A stretch of 64,000 nucleotides of DNA from Actinacidiphila cocklensis (lineage in GTDB: Bacteria; Actinomycetota; Actinomycetes; Streptomycetales; Streptomycetaceae). The stretch lies in assembly GCF_907177275.1 (NCBI RefSeq), contig NZ_CAJSLV010000047.1:105877-169876 (forward strand), read 5' to 3'. Below, piece by piece: positions 50,503-59,883 of this stretch. Each line of letters opens with the position of its first letter. Position 1 is the stretch's first letter. The translations under genes and the position numbers were made by a program. Below the pieces are notes generated by a model. It did not search any database. It saw nothing but the letters and a program-made list of their open reading frames with translations, and was not told the origin of the DNA.

Positions 50503-53208
50503 TCAGGCCCCGCCGCGGATCTCGGTCAGCACGCCGTCCAGCTCGTCCGCCTTCACCATCACGTCGCGCGCCTTGGACCCCTCGCTGGGACCGACGATGC
50601 CGCGCGACTCCATCAGGTCCATCAGCCTGCCCGCCTTGGCGAATCCCACACGCAGTTTGCGCTGGAGCATCGATGTCGAGCCGAACTGCGTGGAGACCAC
50701 CAGCTCCGCGGCCTGGCACAACAGGTCCAGGTCGTCGCCGATCTCCTCGTCGATCTCCTTCTTCGGACCGCTGCCGACGGTGACGTCGCTGCGGTACGAC
50801 GGGGTGAGCTGCGCCCTGCAGTGGTCGACGACCTTGGCGATCTCGTCCTCGGTGACGAAGGCGCCCTGCATCCGGGTCGGCTTGTTCGCGCCCATCGGCA
50901 GGAACAGGCCGTCGCCCTTGCCGATGAGCTTCTCGGCACCCGGCTGGTCGAGGATGACCCGGCTGTCGGCGAGCGAGGAGGTCGCGAAGGCCAGCCGGGA
51001 GGGCACGTTGGCCTTGATCAGGCCGGTGACCACGTCGACGCTGGGCCGCTGGGTGGCGAGCACCAGGTGGATGCCGGCAGCCCTGGCCAGCTGCGTGATC
51101 CGGACGATCGAGTCCTCGACGTCGCGCGGCGCGACCATCATCAGGTCGGCCAGCTCGTCGACGATGACCAGCAGGTACGGATACGGCGTCAGCTCACGCT
51201 CGCTGCCCTCCGGTGTCCTGGCCTTGCCCGAGCGCACCGCTGCGTTGAAGTCGTCGATGTGCCGGAAGCCGTACGCGGCCAGGTCGTCGTAGCGCAGGTC
51301 CATCTCGCGCACCACCCACTGGAGGGCCTCCGCGGCCCGCTTGGGGTTGGTGATGATCGGCGTGATCAGATGCGGGATGCCCTCGTACGCGGTCAGCTCG
51401 ACGCGCTTGGGGTCGACCAGCACCATGCGGACCTCGTCCGGGGTGGCGCGGGCCATCACGGAGGTGATCAGGCAGTTGATGCAGGACGACTTGCCGGAGC
51501 CGGTGGCGCCCGCGACCAGGACGTGCGGCATCTTGGCGAGGTTGGCCATCACGTAGCCGCCCTCGACGTCCTTCCCGAGCGCCACCGTCATCGGGTGGTC
51601 CTCGCCCGCGGCCTCCGCGGAGCGCAGCACGTCGCCGAGGTTGACCATCTCGCGGTCGCTGTTGGGGATCTCGATGCCGACTGCGGACTTGCCGGGGATG
51701 GGGCTGATGATCCTGACGTCCGGGCTGGCGACGGAGTAGGCGATGTTCTTGGCCAGTGCTGTGATCCGCTCGACCTTGACGGCGGCGCCCAGCTCCACCT
51801 CGTAGCGGGTGACGGTCGGGCCGCGGGTGAAGCCGGTGACGACCGCGTCGACCTTGAACTCCTTGAAGACCTGGGTCAGCGAGGCGACCACCGCGTCGTT
51901 GGCGGCGCTGCGGGTGCGCCCCGGGCCGCCGCGCTCCAGCAGGTCGAGCGAGGGCAGCGCGTAGGTGATGTCGCCGGACAGCTGCAGCTGCTCGGCGCGC
52001 GGCGGCAGCGGCTCGCCGGGGTCGGCGGACGGCTTGGTGAGGTCGGGGACGCCGGAGCCGGTGTCCTCCTCCGCGCGGGCGGCGGGCACCGGCTTCCTGA
52101 TTCCGGTGGTCAGGTCGGCGACCAGCGGGGAGGGCTGCAGCCCGTGCAGCACCGCGCCGTCCAGTGCCGCCGCGGCGGCCGCCGCCACGTCCACCGCGTC
52201 GGAGGCCTGGGCCGTTCCGGGCAGCGCCTCGGGGCGGCGGCGGGGCCTGCGACGCGGCTTGGGCTCGTCGCCGGCGGGGAGACCGTCGGCGCCGAGGTCG
52301 CTGTCGACGTCGTACGGCTCGTCCTTCACCTTGCCGAACCTGGTGGGCAGCCGGCGGACCGGCGACTCGTCCTCGTCGTCCCAGGCGCCGGACAGGGCGT
52401 CCGGCTCGTCCGCGTCGAAGAACTCCTCCAGCGGTACGGCGTCGGGGTCCGGCGGCGGGGCGTACAGGCCGAGCCGCGCGCCGGCCGCCCGCAGCCGCTG
52501 CGGTACGGCGGCGACCGGGGTGGCGGTGACCACCAGCAGCCCGAAGGCGGTGATGAGCAGCAGCAGCGGTGCGGCCAGGAACGTGCCGACGGTGTAGACC
52601 AGCGGTGAGGCGGCGGCCCAGCCGATCAGGCCGCCCGCGTCCCGCAGGGCCGTGGCACCGTCGCTGCGGGTCGGTGCGCCGCAGGCCAGGTGGATCAGCC
52701 CGAGCGCGCCGATGGCCAGGGCGGACAGGCCGATCACGATCCGGCCGTTTGCCTCGGGCTGTTCCGGGTGCCGCATCAGGCGCACGGCGACCGCGCCGAG
52801 CAGCAGCGGCACCAGCAGGTCGAGCCGGCCGAAGGCGCCGGTGACCAGCATCTCGACCAGGTCGCCGACCGGGCCGCGAAGGTTGGACCAGGTGCCGGCC
52901 GCGACCACCAGGGTCAGGCCGAGCAGCAGCAGGCCGAGGCCGTCCTTGCGGTGTGCGGGGTCCAGGCCGCGGGCGCCGCGCCCTATGCCGCGGAAGACGG
53001 CACCCACGGTGTGCGCCAGGCCGAGCCACAGCGCACGGAACATCCGGTAGATGCCGCTGGTCGGCGAAGGGGCTGGTTTGGGCGCGGGTTTTGGCGCCGC
53101 TGCCGCCTTCTTGGCGGGCGGTTTGGCCGCGGCCTTCTTCGCGGCGGGCTTCTTGGCCGCAGGCTTCGCCGGGGCTTTCTTGGCGGTGCCGGACGTACGT
53201 GGGGCCAT
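50503..53208 (-). CDS. ftsK: DNA translocase FtsK
   Basis: Septal DNA pump that clears chromosomes at sporulation division. It has 901 residues. A Lys/Ala/Pro-rich N-terminus is followed by four membrane helices (about 75-260), an acidic linker, and the motor domain with Walker A GATGSGKSS and 'MVLVDPKRVELT' (Walker B). The C-terminal gamma winged helix (about 825-890) contains 'STSMLQRKLRVGFAKAGRLMD', which reads KOPS-like DNA. ATG 53208 lies 7 nt after TAACCT with no RBS, so the mRNA is predicted leaderless. Confidence 0.97.
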   Translation of the reverse strand: MAPRTSGTAKKAPAKPAAKKPAAKKAAAKPPAKKAAAAPKPAPKPAPSPTSGIYRMFRALWLGLAHTVGAVFRGIGRGARGLDPAHRKDGLGLLLLGLTLVVAAGTWSNLRGPVGDLVEMLVTGAFGRLDLLVPLLLGAVAVRLMRHPEQPEANGRIVIGLSALAIGALGLIHLACGAPTRSDGATALRDAGGLIGWAAASPLVYTVGTFLAAPLLLLITAFGLLVVTATPVAAVPQRLRAAGARLGLYAPPPDPDAVPLEEFFDADEPDALSGAWDDEDESPVRRLPTRFGKVKDEPYDVDSDLGADGLPAGDEPKPRRRPRRRPEALPGTAQASDAVDVAAAAAAALDGAVLHGLQPSPLVADLTTGIRKPVPAARAEEDTGSGVPDLTKPSADPGEPLPPRAEQLQLSGDITYALPSLDLLERGGPGRTRSAANDAVVASLTQVFKEFKVDAVVTGFTRGPTVTRYEVELGAAVKVERITALAKNIAYSVASPDVRIISPIPGKSAVGIEIPNSDREMVNLGDVLRSAEAAGEDHPMTVALGKDVEGGYVMANLAKMPHVLVAGATGSGKSSCINCLITSVMARATPDEVRMVLVDPKRVELTAYEGIPHLITPIITNPKRAAEALQWVVREMDLRYDDLAAYGFRHIDDFNAAVRSGKARTPEGSERELTPYPYLLVIVDELADLMMVAPRDVEDSIVRITQLARAAGIHLVLATQRPSVDVVTGLIKANVPSRLAFATSSLADSRVILDQPGAEKLIGKGDGLFLPMGANKPTRMQGAFVTEDEIAKVVDHCRAQLTPSYRSDVTVGSGPKKEIDEEIGDDLDLLCQAAELVVSTQFGSTSMLQRKLRVGFAKAGRLMDLMESRGIVGPSEGSKARDVMVKADELDGVLTEIRGGA

Positions 53209-53215
53209 GGTGCCG

Positions 53216-53221
53216 AGGTTA
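53216..53221 (-). promoter_or_regulatory. -10 box of leaderless ftsK
   Basis: TAACCT ends 7 nt before the ATG at 53208 on the minus strand. Confidence 0.5.
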
Positions 53222-53364
53222 CCGCCCTTGTGATCGGGGAACACGCGTGCTCGCGGATACGCCCGTTCGTGTCGGGCCGCCGCCGCCACGGCGTTGACGT
53301 GGCGTCAACCGGCGTTGTCCGGCCCCCCAGCGGACCGGACCCGTACTCACCGCACCCCGCGGGG

Positions 53365-54051
53365 TCAGTCCCCGGTGGCCTGCCGCACGATACCCCCACT
53401 GCTGCCCGGTTCCAGCGCGTCCAGCGCCCGGCGCAGGCCGGTGAGCTTGCGCTCCAGGTGGGCGGCGGTCGCCACGGCCGCCGCGTCGGCGGACTCGCCG
53501 AGCTGCTTGCTCAGCGCCTCGGCCTGCTCCTCTACGGCCGCCAGCCGGGCGGACAGCTCGGCCAGCAGTCCCGCGGGCTCCTTGGAGCCGTTGGACTCCG
53601 CCCCGGAGGGCAGACCCTGCTCCAGCTGCAGCCGCAGCAGTCCCGCCTGCTCACGCAGCTGACAGTTCTTCATGTACAGGTCGACGAAGACCGAGACCTT
53701 GGCCCGCAGCACCCACGGGTCGAACGGCTTGGAGATGTAGTCGACCGCGCCCGCCGCGTAACCCCGGAAGGTGTGGTGCGGGCCGTGGTTGATCGCGGTC
53801 AGGAAGATGATCGGGATGTCCCGTGTCCGCTCCCGCCGCTTGATGTGCGCCGCGGTCTCGAACCCGTCCATGCCCGGCATCTGGACATCGAGCAGGATCA
53901 CCGCGAAATCGTCGGTGAGCAGCGCTTTGAGCGCTTCCTCCCCGGACGATGCCCTGACCAGAGTCTGATCGAGCGCCGAGAGAATGGCCTCCAGCGCAAG
54001 CAGATTCTCCGGCCGGTCATCGACCAGGAGGATCTTGGCCTTCTGCACCAT
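53365..54051 (-). CDS. osaB: Response regulator OsaB (receiver plus coiled coil)
   Basis: A 228-residue response regulator without a DNA-binding domain. The receiver (1-about 125) has D11-D12, phospho-acceptor D55 (LLDVQMPGMDGFE), 'FLTA' and 'SKPFDPWVLRAKV'. The C-terminal 100 residues are a predicted coiled coil (LRLQLEQGL; LSARLAAVEEQAEALSKQLGES). In S. coelicolor the adjacent OsaA/OsaB pair is needed for osmoadaptation; I assign the name by this neighbourhood and architecture. ATG 54051 has GAGGAGGG at 6 nt. It is 234 bp downstream of osaA on the same strand and may have its own promoter. Confidence 0.9.
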   Translation of the reverse strand: MVQKAKILLVDDRPENLLALEAILSALDQTLVRASSGEEALKALLTDDFAVILLDVQMPGMDGFETAAHIKRRERTRDIPIIFLTAINHGPHHTFRGYAAGAVDYISKPFDPWVLRAKVSVFVDLYMKNCQLREQAGLLRLQLEQGLPSGAESNGSKEPAGLLAELSARLAAVEEQAEALSKQLGESADAAAVATAAHLERKLTGLRRALDALEPGSSGGIVRQATGD

Positions 54052-54285
54052 GGCCCGCCCTCCTCGCCCCGGCACCACGCCGGTCGCCGCCCCCGGGGAC
54101 GACTCTGTCGCGCCGCCCGTCCTTGTGCCGGTCATGGTAGCCGCACCCCGCCGTTCGCCACACCCTGTCACCGCCACGTCACTCACCACACACCGAAAAC
54201 GCCGGCGGAGACGAGAAGGTTCCCTGATCCTCTCGCCCTCACACCCCGTCAGACGAGCGAGTTGGCAAAACTTCAACTTTTTTCT
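54052..54285. other. osaA-osaB intergenic region
   Basis: 234 bp with no gene. Near 54250-54285 there is an AT-rich patch (a run of six T on the plus strand) just after the osaA stop. A TACCAT candidate -10 for osaB lies at 54134-54139 on the minus strand with a poor -35. An imperfect hairpin with CGAGA/TCTCG arms lies around 54211-54235. Confidence 0.4.
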
Positions 54286-57200
54286 TCAGCGGGCGTGCAT
54301 CCACTCCTCCATCAGCGTCAGCAGATGGTCGGTGTCCACCGGTTTGGCGACATAGTCCGATGCGCCGGACTCGATGCTCTTCTCCCGGTCGCCCTTCATC
54401 GCCTTCGCGGTCAGCGCGATGATCGGCAGCCCGGCGAACTGCGGCATCTTGCGGATCGCCGTCGTCGTCGCGTACCCGTCCATCTCCGGCATCATGATGT
54501 CCATCAGCACGATCGCGATGTCGTCGTACTGCTCCAGCACCTCGATGCCCTCACGGCCGTTCTCGGCGTACAACACGGTCAGGCCGTGCTGCTCCAGGAC
54601 GCTGGTGAGGGCGAAGACGTTGCGGATGTCGTCGTCCACGATCAGCACCTTCTCGCCGCTGAAACCGCCGGAGAAGCCCGAGTAGGCGGCCGGCTGGCTC
54701 TCCACGGCCCACGACTCGTGCGCGGCGCCGTTCTGCCCGTGCGCGGCGGGCAGCGGGGCCGGCTGGGCCGAGCGGCGGCGGAGCCTGGCCAGGCTGCTGC
54801 CTGGGTTGCGGGTACGGCCCGCGGCCGCGGTGTCCCGGTCGCTGGTACCGGCCGGCAGCTGCGGCATCACCTGCGGGATCTCGCCGAGGTTCAGCGGCAG
54901 GTACAGCGTGAACGTCGAGCCGCGGCCCGGCTGGCTGTCGGCGTGGATCTCGCCGCCGAGCAGCCGCGCGATCTCCCGGCTGATCGACAGGCCCAGGCCC
55001 GTACCGCCGTACTTGCGGCTGGTGGTGCCGTCGGCCTGCTTGAACGCCTCGAAGATCACCCGCATCTTGCCGGCCGCGATGCCGATGCCCGTGTCCGTCA
55101 CCGAGAAAGCGATCAGCGGCTGGTCCGGCTCGCGCAGGGTGCCGGCCTCCAGCAGCTGCTCGCGGATCGACTGCGGCACCTCGTTGCCGGCCGGCCTGAT
55201 CACCAGCTCCACCGAACCGCTGTCGGTGAACTTCACCGCGTTGGACAGCAGATTGCGCAGCACCTGCAGCAGCCGCTGCTCGTCGGTGTGCAGGGTGACC
55301 GGGAGTTCCGGCGACACCCGCACGGAGAAGTCCAGGCCCTTCTCCGCCGTCAGCGGCCGGAAGGTGGCCTCCACGTAGTCGACCAGCTGCACCAGGGCGA
55401 TACGGGTCGGCGAGACGTCCATCTTGCCCGCCTCGACCTTGGACAGGTCCAGGATGTCGTTGATCAGCTGCAGCAGGTCGGAACCGGCGCCGTGGATGGT
55501 CTCGGCGAACTCGACCTGCTTGGGAGAGAGGTTGCCGTCGGCGTTGTCGGCCAACAGCTTCGCAAGGATCAGCAGCGAGTTGAGCGGGGTGCGCAGCTCG
55601 TGCGACATGTTGGCGAGGAACTCCGACTTGTAGCGCATCGAGACGGCGAGCTGCTCGGCGCGCTCCTCCAGGACCTGCCTGGCCTCCTCGATCTCGGTGT
55701 TCTTGACCTCGATGTCGCGGTTCTGCCGGGCCAGCAGCTCGGCCTTCTCCTCCAGCTCGGCGTTCGACAGCTGCAGGGCGCGCTGCCGGTTCTCCAGCTC
55801 CGCCGACCGTTCCTGCAACTGCTCGGTCAGCTCCTGGGACTGCTTGAGCAGGCCCTCGGTCTTGGTGTTGACGCTGATGGTGTTGACACTGATCGCGATG
55901 ATGTCGGTGATCTGGTTGAGGAAGTCCTTCTGGATCTGGGTGAACGGCTGGAAGGCGGCCAGCTCGATGACACCCAGCACCCGGCCCTCGAACAGCACCG
56001 GCAGCACGATCACGTGCGACGGCGGAGCGTCGCCGAGCCCCGAGGTGATCTTCAGATAACCCGGCGGGACATGCTCGATGAGGATCGACCGCTTCTCCAC
56101 CGCGGCCTGCCCGATCAGCCCCTCGCCCGGCAGGAAGACCGTCGACATGGTCTTGCGGGAGAAGCCGTAACTGCCGCGCAGCCGCAGCTCGTACTCCTCG
56201 CCGACCTCCGTGGTGTCCTCGGCCAGGAAGAAGGCGCCGTGCTGCGCGGAGACCACCGGGGTCAGCTCGCTCATGATCAGCGCGGCCACGTCGCCGAGGT
56301 CCCTGCGGCCCTGCATGAGGCCGGAGATACGCGCCAGGTTGCCCTTGAGCCAGTCCTGCTCCTTGTTGGCGAGCGTGGTCTCGCGGAGCCGGACGATCAT
56401 CGTGTTGATGTAGTCCTGCAGCTCCAGGATCTCGCCGGCGGCGTCCACGTCGATCCGCAGGTTGAGGTCGCCACGGGTCACCGCGGTGGCGACCTGCGCG
56501 ATGTTGCGCACCTGGCTGGTCAGGTTGTTGGCCATAAGGTTGACGGACTCGGTCAGGTCCTTCCAGATGCCCGAGACGTCGGGCACCCGGGCCTGGCCGC
56601 CGAGCCTGCCCTCCGTACCCACCTCGCGCGCCACCCTGGTGACCTCGTCACCGAACGCGGACAGCTGCCCCACCATGGTGTTGATGGTGGTCTTCAGCTC
56701 CAGGATCTCGCCGCGCGCGTCCACGTCGATCTTCTTGGACAGGTCTCCGCGGGCCACCGCGGTGGTCACCTGCGCGATCTGCCGCACCTGGCCCGTCAGG
56801 TTGGACGCCATGCCGTTGACGGACTCCGTGAGGTCCTTCCAGGTGCCGCTGACGCCCGGCACCCGCGCCTGGCCGCCGAGGATGCCCTCGGTGCCCACCT
56901 CGCGGGCCACCCGGGTCACCTCGTCACCGAAGGCCGACAGCGTGTCCACCATCGTGTTGATGGTCTCGGCGAGCTGCGCGACCTCGCCGCGCGCGTCCAC
57001 GTTGATCTTCTTGGTCAGGTCGCCGTTGGCGACGGCGGTGGCCACCGAGGAGATCGACCGCACCTGGCTGGTCAGGTTGCTCGCCATCAGGTTGACGTTG
57101 TCGGTGAGGTCCTTCCAGATGCCCGACGCGTCACGGACCCGCGCCTGGCCGCCGAGTTGGCCCTCGGTGCCCACCTCGCGGGCCACCCGGGTCACCTCGT

Positions 57201-59670
57201 CACCGAAGGCCGACAGCGTGTCGACCATCGTGTTCACGGTGGTGACCAGCGCCAGGATCTCGCCCTTGGCGTCGACGGTGATCTTCCGCGACAGGTCGCC
57301 CTGGGCGACCGCGCTGGTGACGTCAGCGATGTTGCGGACCTGGCTGGTCAGGTTGTTGGCCATGAAGTTGACGGACTGCGTCAGGTCCTTCCAGGTGCCG
57401 CTGACGCCCTTGACCTCGGCCTGGCCGCCGAGGATGCCCTCGGTGCCCACCTCGCGCGCGACCCGGGTCACCTGCTCGGCGAACGAGGACAGCTGGTCCA
57501 CCATCGTGTTGAGGGTGTTCTTCAGCTCCAGGATCTCGCCGCGCGCATCGACGTCGATCTTCTGCGACAGGTCGCCGCGCGCGACCGCCGTGGCGACCTG
57601 CGCGATGTTGCGGACCTGGCCGGTCAAGTTGCCGGCCATGAAGTTCACCGAGTCGGTCAGGTCCCGCCACACACCGGCGACACCCGGCACCTGCGCCTGC
57701 CCGCCGAGCCGCCCGTCGGTGCCCACCTCGCGGGCCACCCGGGTCACCTGCTCCGCGAACGAGGACAGCTGGTCCACCATCGTGTTGATGGTGTTCTTCA
57801 GCTCCAGGATCTCGCCGCGCGCGTCCACGTCGATCTTCTGCGACAGGTCGCCGCGGGCCACCGCCGTGGTCACCTGGGCGATCTGCCGCACCTGCGAAGT
57901 CAGGTTGCCCGCCATGAAGTTGACGGAGTCGGTGAGGTCCTTCCAGGTGCCGCTGACCCCGTCCACCCGGGCCTGACCGCCGAGCCGGCCCTCCGTGCCC
58001 ACGTCGGTGGCCATCCGGGTCACCTGGGCGGCGAAGGATCCGAGCTGGTCGACCATCCGGTTGACGGTGTTCTTCAGCTCCAGCATCTCGCCGGAGACGT
58101 CCACCGTGACCTTCTGCGACAGGTCGCCGTTGGCGACCGCCGTGGTGACCTGGGCGATGTTGCGGACCTGCCCGGTCAGGTTGCGGAAGGCGGTGTTCAC
58201 CGAGTCGGTGAGGTCCTTCCACGTCCCCGCAGCACCCGGGACCTGCGCCTGCCCGCCGAGGATGCCCTCGACGCCGACCTCGCGGGCCACCCGGGTCACC
58301 TCGGCGCCGAAGGCCGACAGCTGGTCGACCATCGTGTTGACGGTGTTCTTCAGCTCCAGCATCTCGCCGGAGACGTCCACCGTGACCTTCTGCGACAGGT
58401 CGCCGCCCGCGACCGCGGTCGTGACCTGGGCGATGTCCCGCACCTGGGCCGTCAGGTTGCGGAAGGCGGTGTTCACCGAGTCGGTGAGGTCCTTCCACGT
58501 CCCCGCAGCACCCGGCACCTGCGCCTGCCCGCCGAGCTGGCCCTCGGCGCCGATCTCACCGGCGACCCTGGTCACCTCGTCGGCGAAGGTCCGCAGCGTC
58601 TCGGTCATCGCGTTGATCGTCTCGGCGAGCTGCGCGACCTCGCCGCGCGCGCCGATGGTGATCTTCTGCGTCAGGTCGCCGTTCGCGACCGCCGTGGTGA
58701 CCTGCGCGATGTCCCGCACCTGGGCCGTCAGGTTGCCGGCCATCAGGTTCACCGAGTCGGTGAGGTCCTTCCAGACCCCGGCCACACCCGGCACCTGCGC
58801 CTGGCCGCCCAGCTCGCCCTCGGTGCCGACCTCCCGGGCGACCCGGGTCACCTCGGAGGAGAACGAGGAGAGCTGGTCCACCATCGTGTTGACGGTGTTC
58901 TTCAGCTCCTGCATCTCGCCCGCGACATGCACGGTGACCTTGCGTGACAGGTCGCCCTTGAGTACCGCGTTCGTCACCATCGCGATGTCGCGGACCTGCG
59001 CGGTCAGCCGGTACGCCATGGTGTTGACGGAGTCCGTCAGGTCCTTCCAGGACCCCGCCATGCCCCGGACCTTCGCCTGCCCGCCGAGCTTGCCCTCGGT
59101 GCCGACCTCGCTGGCCACCCGGGTCACCTCGTCGGTGAACGCGGACAGCTGGTCGACCAGGCCGTTGACCGTACGGCCGACCTTGAGGAACTCGCCGCGC
59201 AGCGGGTGCGCGGACCCGTCCGGGTTCTGCGCGCGCAGGTCCATGCGCTGCTCCAGGTCGCCCTCGGCCACCGCCGACAGCACCCGGCCCACCTCGGACA
59301 CCGGCCGTACCAGGTCGTCCACCAGCGCGTTCGAGGCCTCGATGGCGGCCGCCCAGGCGCCCTCGCACGCTCCCGTCTCCAGCCGCTCGGTGAGCTTGCC
59401 CTCCCGGCCGACGACCCGGCGCACCCGCGCCAGCTCCCCCGTGAGGTGCTGGTTGCGGTCGGCGACCTCGTTGAAGACGGCCGCGACCTCCGCCATCACC
59501 CCGTCGCCGGTCACCGTCAGGCGGCGGCGGAAATTGCCGTCCCGCATCGCGGCAAGCGCGGCAAGCAGCTTGGTGAGCGCGGCAGAATCGACCTCTACGG
59601 TCCCGCCGGCCCGGGAACGCCCGTTCTTCGTACGCGTGACTGCGCCCCGCGCCGATGCGCCAGACTCCAC
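54286..59670 (-). CDS. osaA: Hybrid sensor histidine kinase OsaA with ten HAMP-type repeats
   Basis: A 1794-residue cytosolic hybrid kinase; no membrane segment is visible. Residues about 180-1100 are ten 92-residue repeats, each with GGQA-x-V and WKDLTDSVN and ending near '[18 protein letters not shown]'. A GAF domain (about 1115-1255) and a long coiled coil follow. HisKA has phospho-acceptor H1357 ([10 protein letters not shown]). The ATPase domain has '[21 protein letters not shown]'. A C-terminal receiver has D1724 ([11 protein letters not shown]). GTG 59670 has AGGAGGG at 5 nt; an ATG 33 nt upstream lacks an RBS. The plan mirrors fungal group III (Nik1/Os-1) osmosensing kinases. OsaB is the probable partner. 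Confidence 0.95.
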   Translation of the reverse strand: MESGASARGAVTRTKNGRSRAGGTVEVDSAALTKLLAALAAMRDGNFRRRLTVTGDGVMAEVAAVFNEVADRNQHLTGELARVRRVVGREGKLTERLETGACEGAWAAAIEASNALVDDLVRPVSEVGRVLSAVAEGDLEQRMDLRAQNPDGSAHPLRGEFLKVGRTVNGLVDQLSAFTDEVTRVASEVGTEGKLGGQAKVRGMAGSWKDLTDSVNTMAYRLTAQVRDIAMVTNAVLKGDLSRKVTVHVAGEMQELKNTVNTMVDQLSSFSSEVTRVAREVGTEGELGGQAQVPGVAGVWKDLTDSVNLMAGNLTAQVRDIAQVTTAVANGDLTQKITIGARGEVAQLAETINAMTETLRTFADEVTRVAGEIGAEGQLGGQAQVPGAAGTWKDLTDSVNTAFRNLTAQVRDIAQVTTAVAGGDLSQKVTVDVSGEMLELKNTVNTMVDQLSAFGAEVTRVAREVGVEGILGGQAQVPGAAGTWKDLTDSVNTAFRNLTGQVRNIAQVTTAVANGDLSQKVTVDVSGEMLELKNTVNRMVDQLGSFAAQVTRMATDVGTEGRLGGQARVDGVSGTWKDLTDSVNFMAGNLTSQVRQIAQVTTAVARGDLSQKIDVDARGEILELKNTINTMVDQLSSFAEQVTRVAREVGTDGRLGGQAQVPGVAGVWRDLTDSVNFMAGNLTGQVRNIAQVATAVARGDLSQKIDVDARGEILELKNTLNTMVDQLSSFAEQVTRVAREVGTEGILGGQAEVKGVSGTWKDLTQSVNFMANNLTSQVRNIADVTSAVAQGDLSRKITVDAKGEILALVTTVNTMVDTLSAFGDEVTRVAREVGTEGQLGGQARVRDASGIWKDLTDNVNLMASNLTSQVRSISSVATAVANGDLTKKINVDARGEVAQLAETINTMVDTLSAFGDEVTRVAREVGTEGILGGQARVPGVSGTWKDLTESVNGMASNLTGQVRQIAQVTTAVARGDLSKKIDVDARGEILELKTTINTMVGQLSAFGDEVTRVAREVGTEGRLGGQARVPDVSGIWKDLTESVNLMANNLTSQVRNIAQVATAVTRGDLNLRIDVDAAGEILELQDYINTMIVRLRETTLANKEQDWLKGNLARISGLMQGRRDLGDVAALIMSELTPVVSAQHGAFFLAEDTTEVGEEYELRLRGSYGFSRKTMSTVFLPGEGLIGQAAVEKRSILIEHVPPGYLKITSGLGDAPPSHVIVLPVLFEGRVLGVIELAAFQPFTQIQKDFLNQITDIIAISVNTISVNTKTEGLLKQSQELTEQLQERSAELENRQRALQLSNAELEEKAELLARQNRDIEVKNTEIEEARQVLEERAEQLAVSMRYKSEFLANMSHELRTPLNSLLILAKLLADNADGNLSPKQVEFAETIHGAGSDLLQLINDILDLSKVEAGKMDVSPTRIALVQLVDYVEATFRPLTAEKGLDFSVRVSPELPVTLHTDEQRLLQVLRNLLSNAVKFTDSGSVELVIRPAGNEVPQSIREQLLEAGTLREPDQPLIAFSVTDTGIGIAAGKMRVIFEAFKQADGTTSRKYGGTGLGLSISREIARLLGGEIHADSQPGRGSTFTLYLPLNLGEIPQVMPQLPAGTSDRDTAAAGRTRNPGSSLARLRRRSAQPAPLPAAHGQNGAAHESWAVESQPAAYSGFSGGFSGEKVLIVDDDIRNVFALTSVLEQHGLTVLYAENGREGIEVLEQYDDIAIVLMDIMMPEMDGYATTTAIRKMPQFAGLPIIALTAKAMKGDREKSIESGASDYVAKPVDTDHLLTLMEEWMHAR
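56368..59127. repeat. Ten in-frame tandem repeats of exactly 276 bp
   Basis: The anchor AGGTCCTTCCA, or its one-step variants, recurs at 56555, 56831, 57107, 57383, 57659, 57935, 58211, 58487, 58763 and 59039. The step is always 276 bp (92 codons), without any insertion or deletion. The units encode the HAMP-type modules of OsaA; outer boundaries are approximate. Confidence 0.93.
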
Positions 59671-59871
59671 CGTGTCCCTCCTGGAGGGTCGATCGACCTG
59701 CATGTACCCGAGTTAGGCGCCTCCAGTGTTCCACCTCCACCTACCGGGCCGACAACATCCCGCGTAACCCGTACGTAGCGAGGTCGTTGGCGCTAGACGC
59801 GCGCACACACCGCATACGGCACAGCACGTTCCGGTTTGACAGCCGCAACTGACGCCCGGGGCGCTACGCAC

Positions 59872-59877
59872 TAGCCT
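59872..59877 (+). promoter_or_regulatory. -10 box of leaderless SpoIIE-like gene
   Basis: TAGCCT ends 6 nt before the ATG at 59884; no RBS is present. A weak -35 (TGACGC) lies 16 nt upstream of it. Confidence 0.5.
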
Positions 59878-59883
59878 TGCCTG

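Noticed and set aside
52690..58947. A 2085-codon open frame on the plus strand, antisense to ftsK, osaB and osaA
   Set aside because: It is a mirror frame produced by GC-rich third positions and the exact repeats in osaA. Its protein is Leu/Asp/His/Arg-rich low-complexity sequence without homology, and no RBS precedes it.
56368..59127. CRISPR-like or mobile repeat array
   Set aside because: The 276-bp repeats are in-frame coding units of one protein, with no spacers or terminal inverted repeats.
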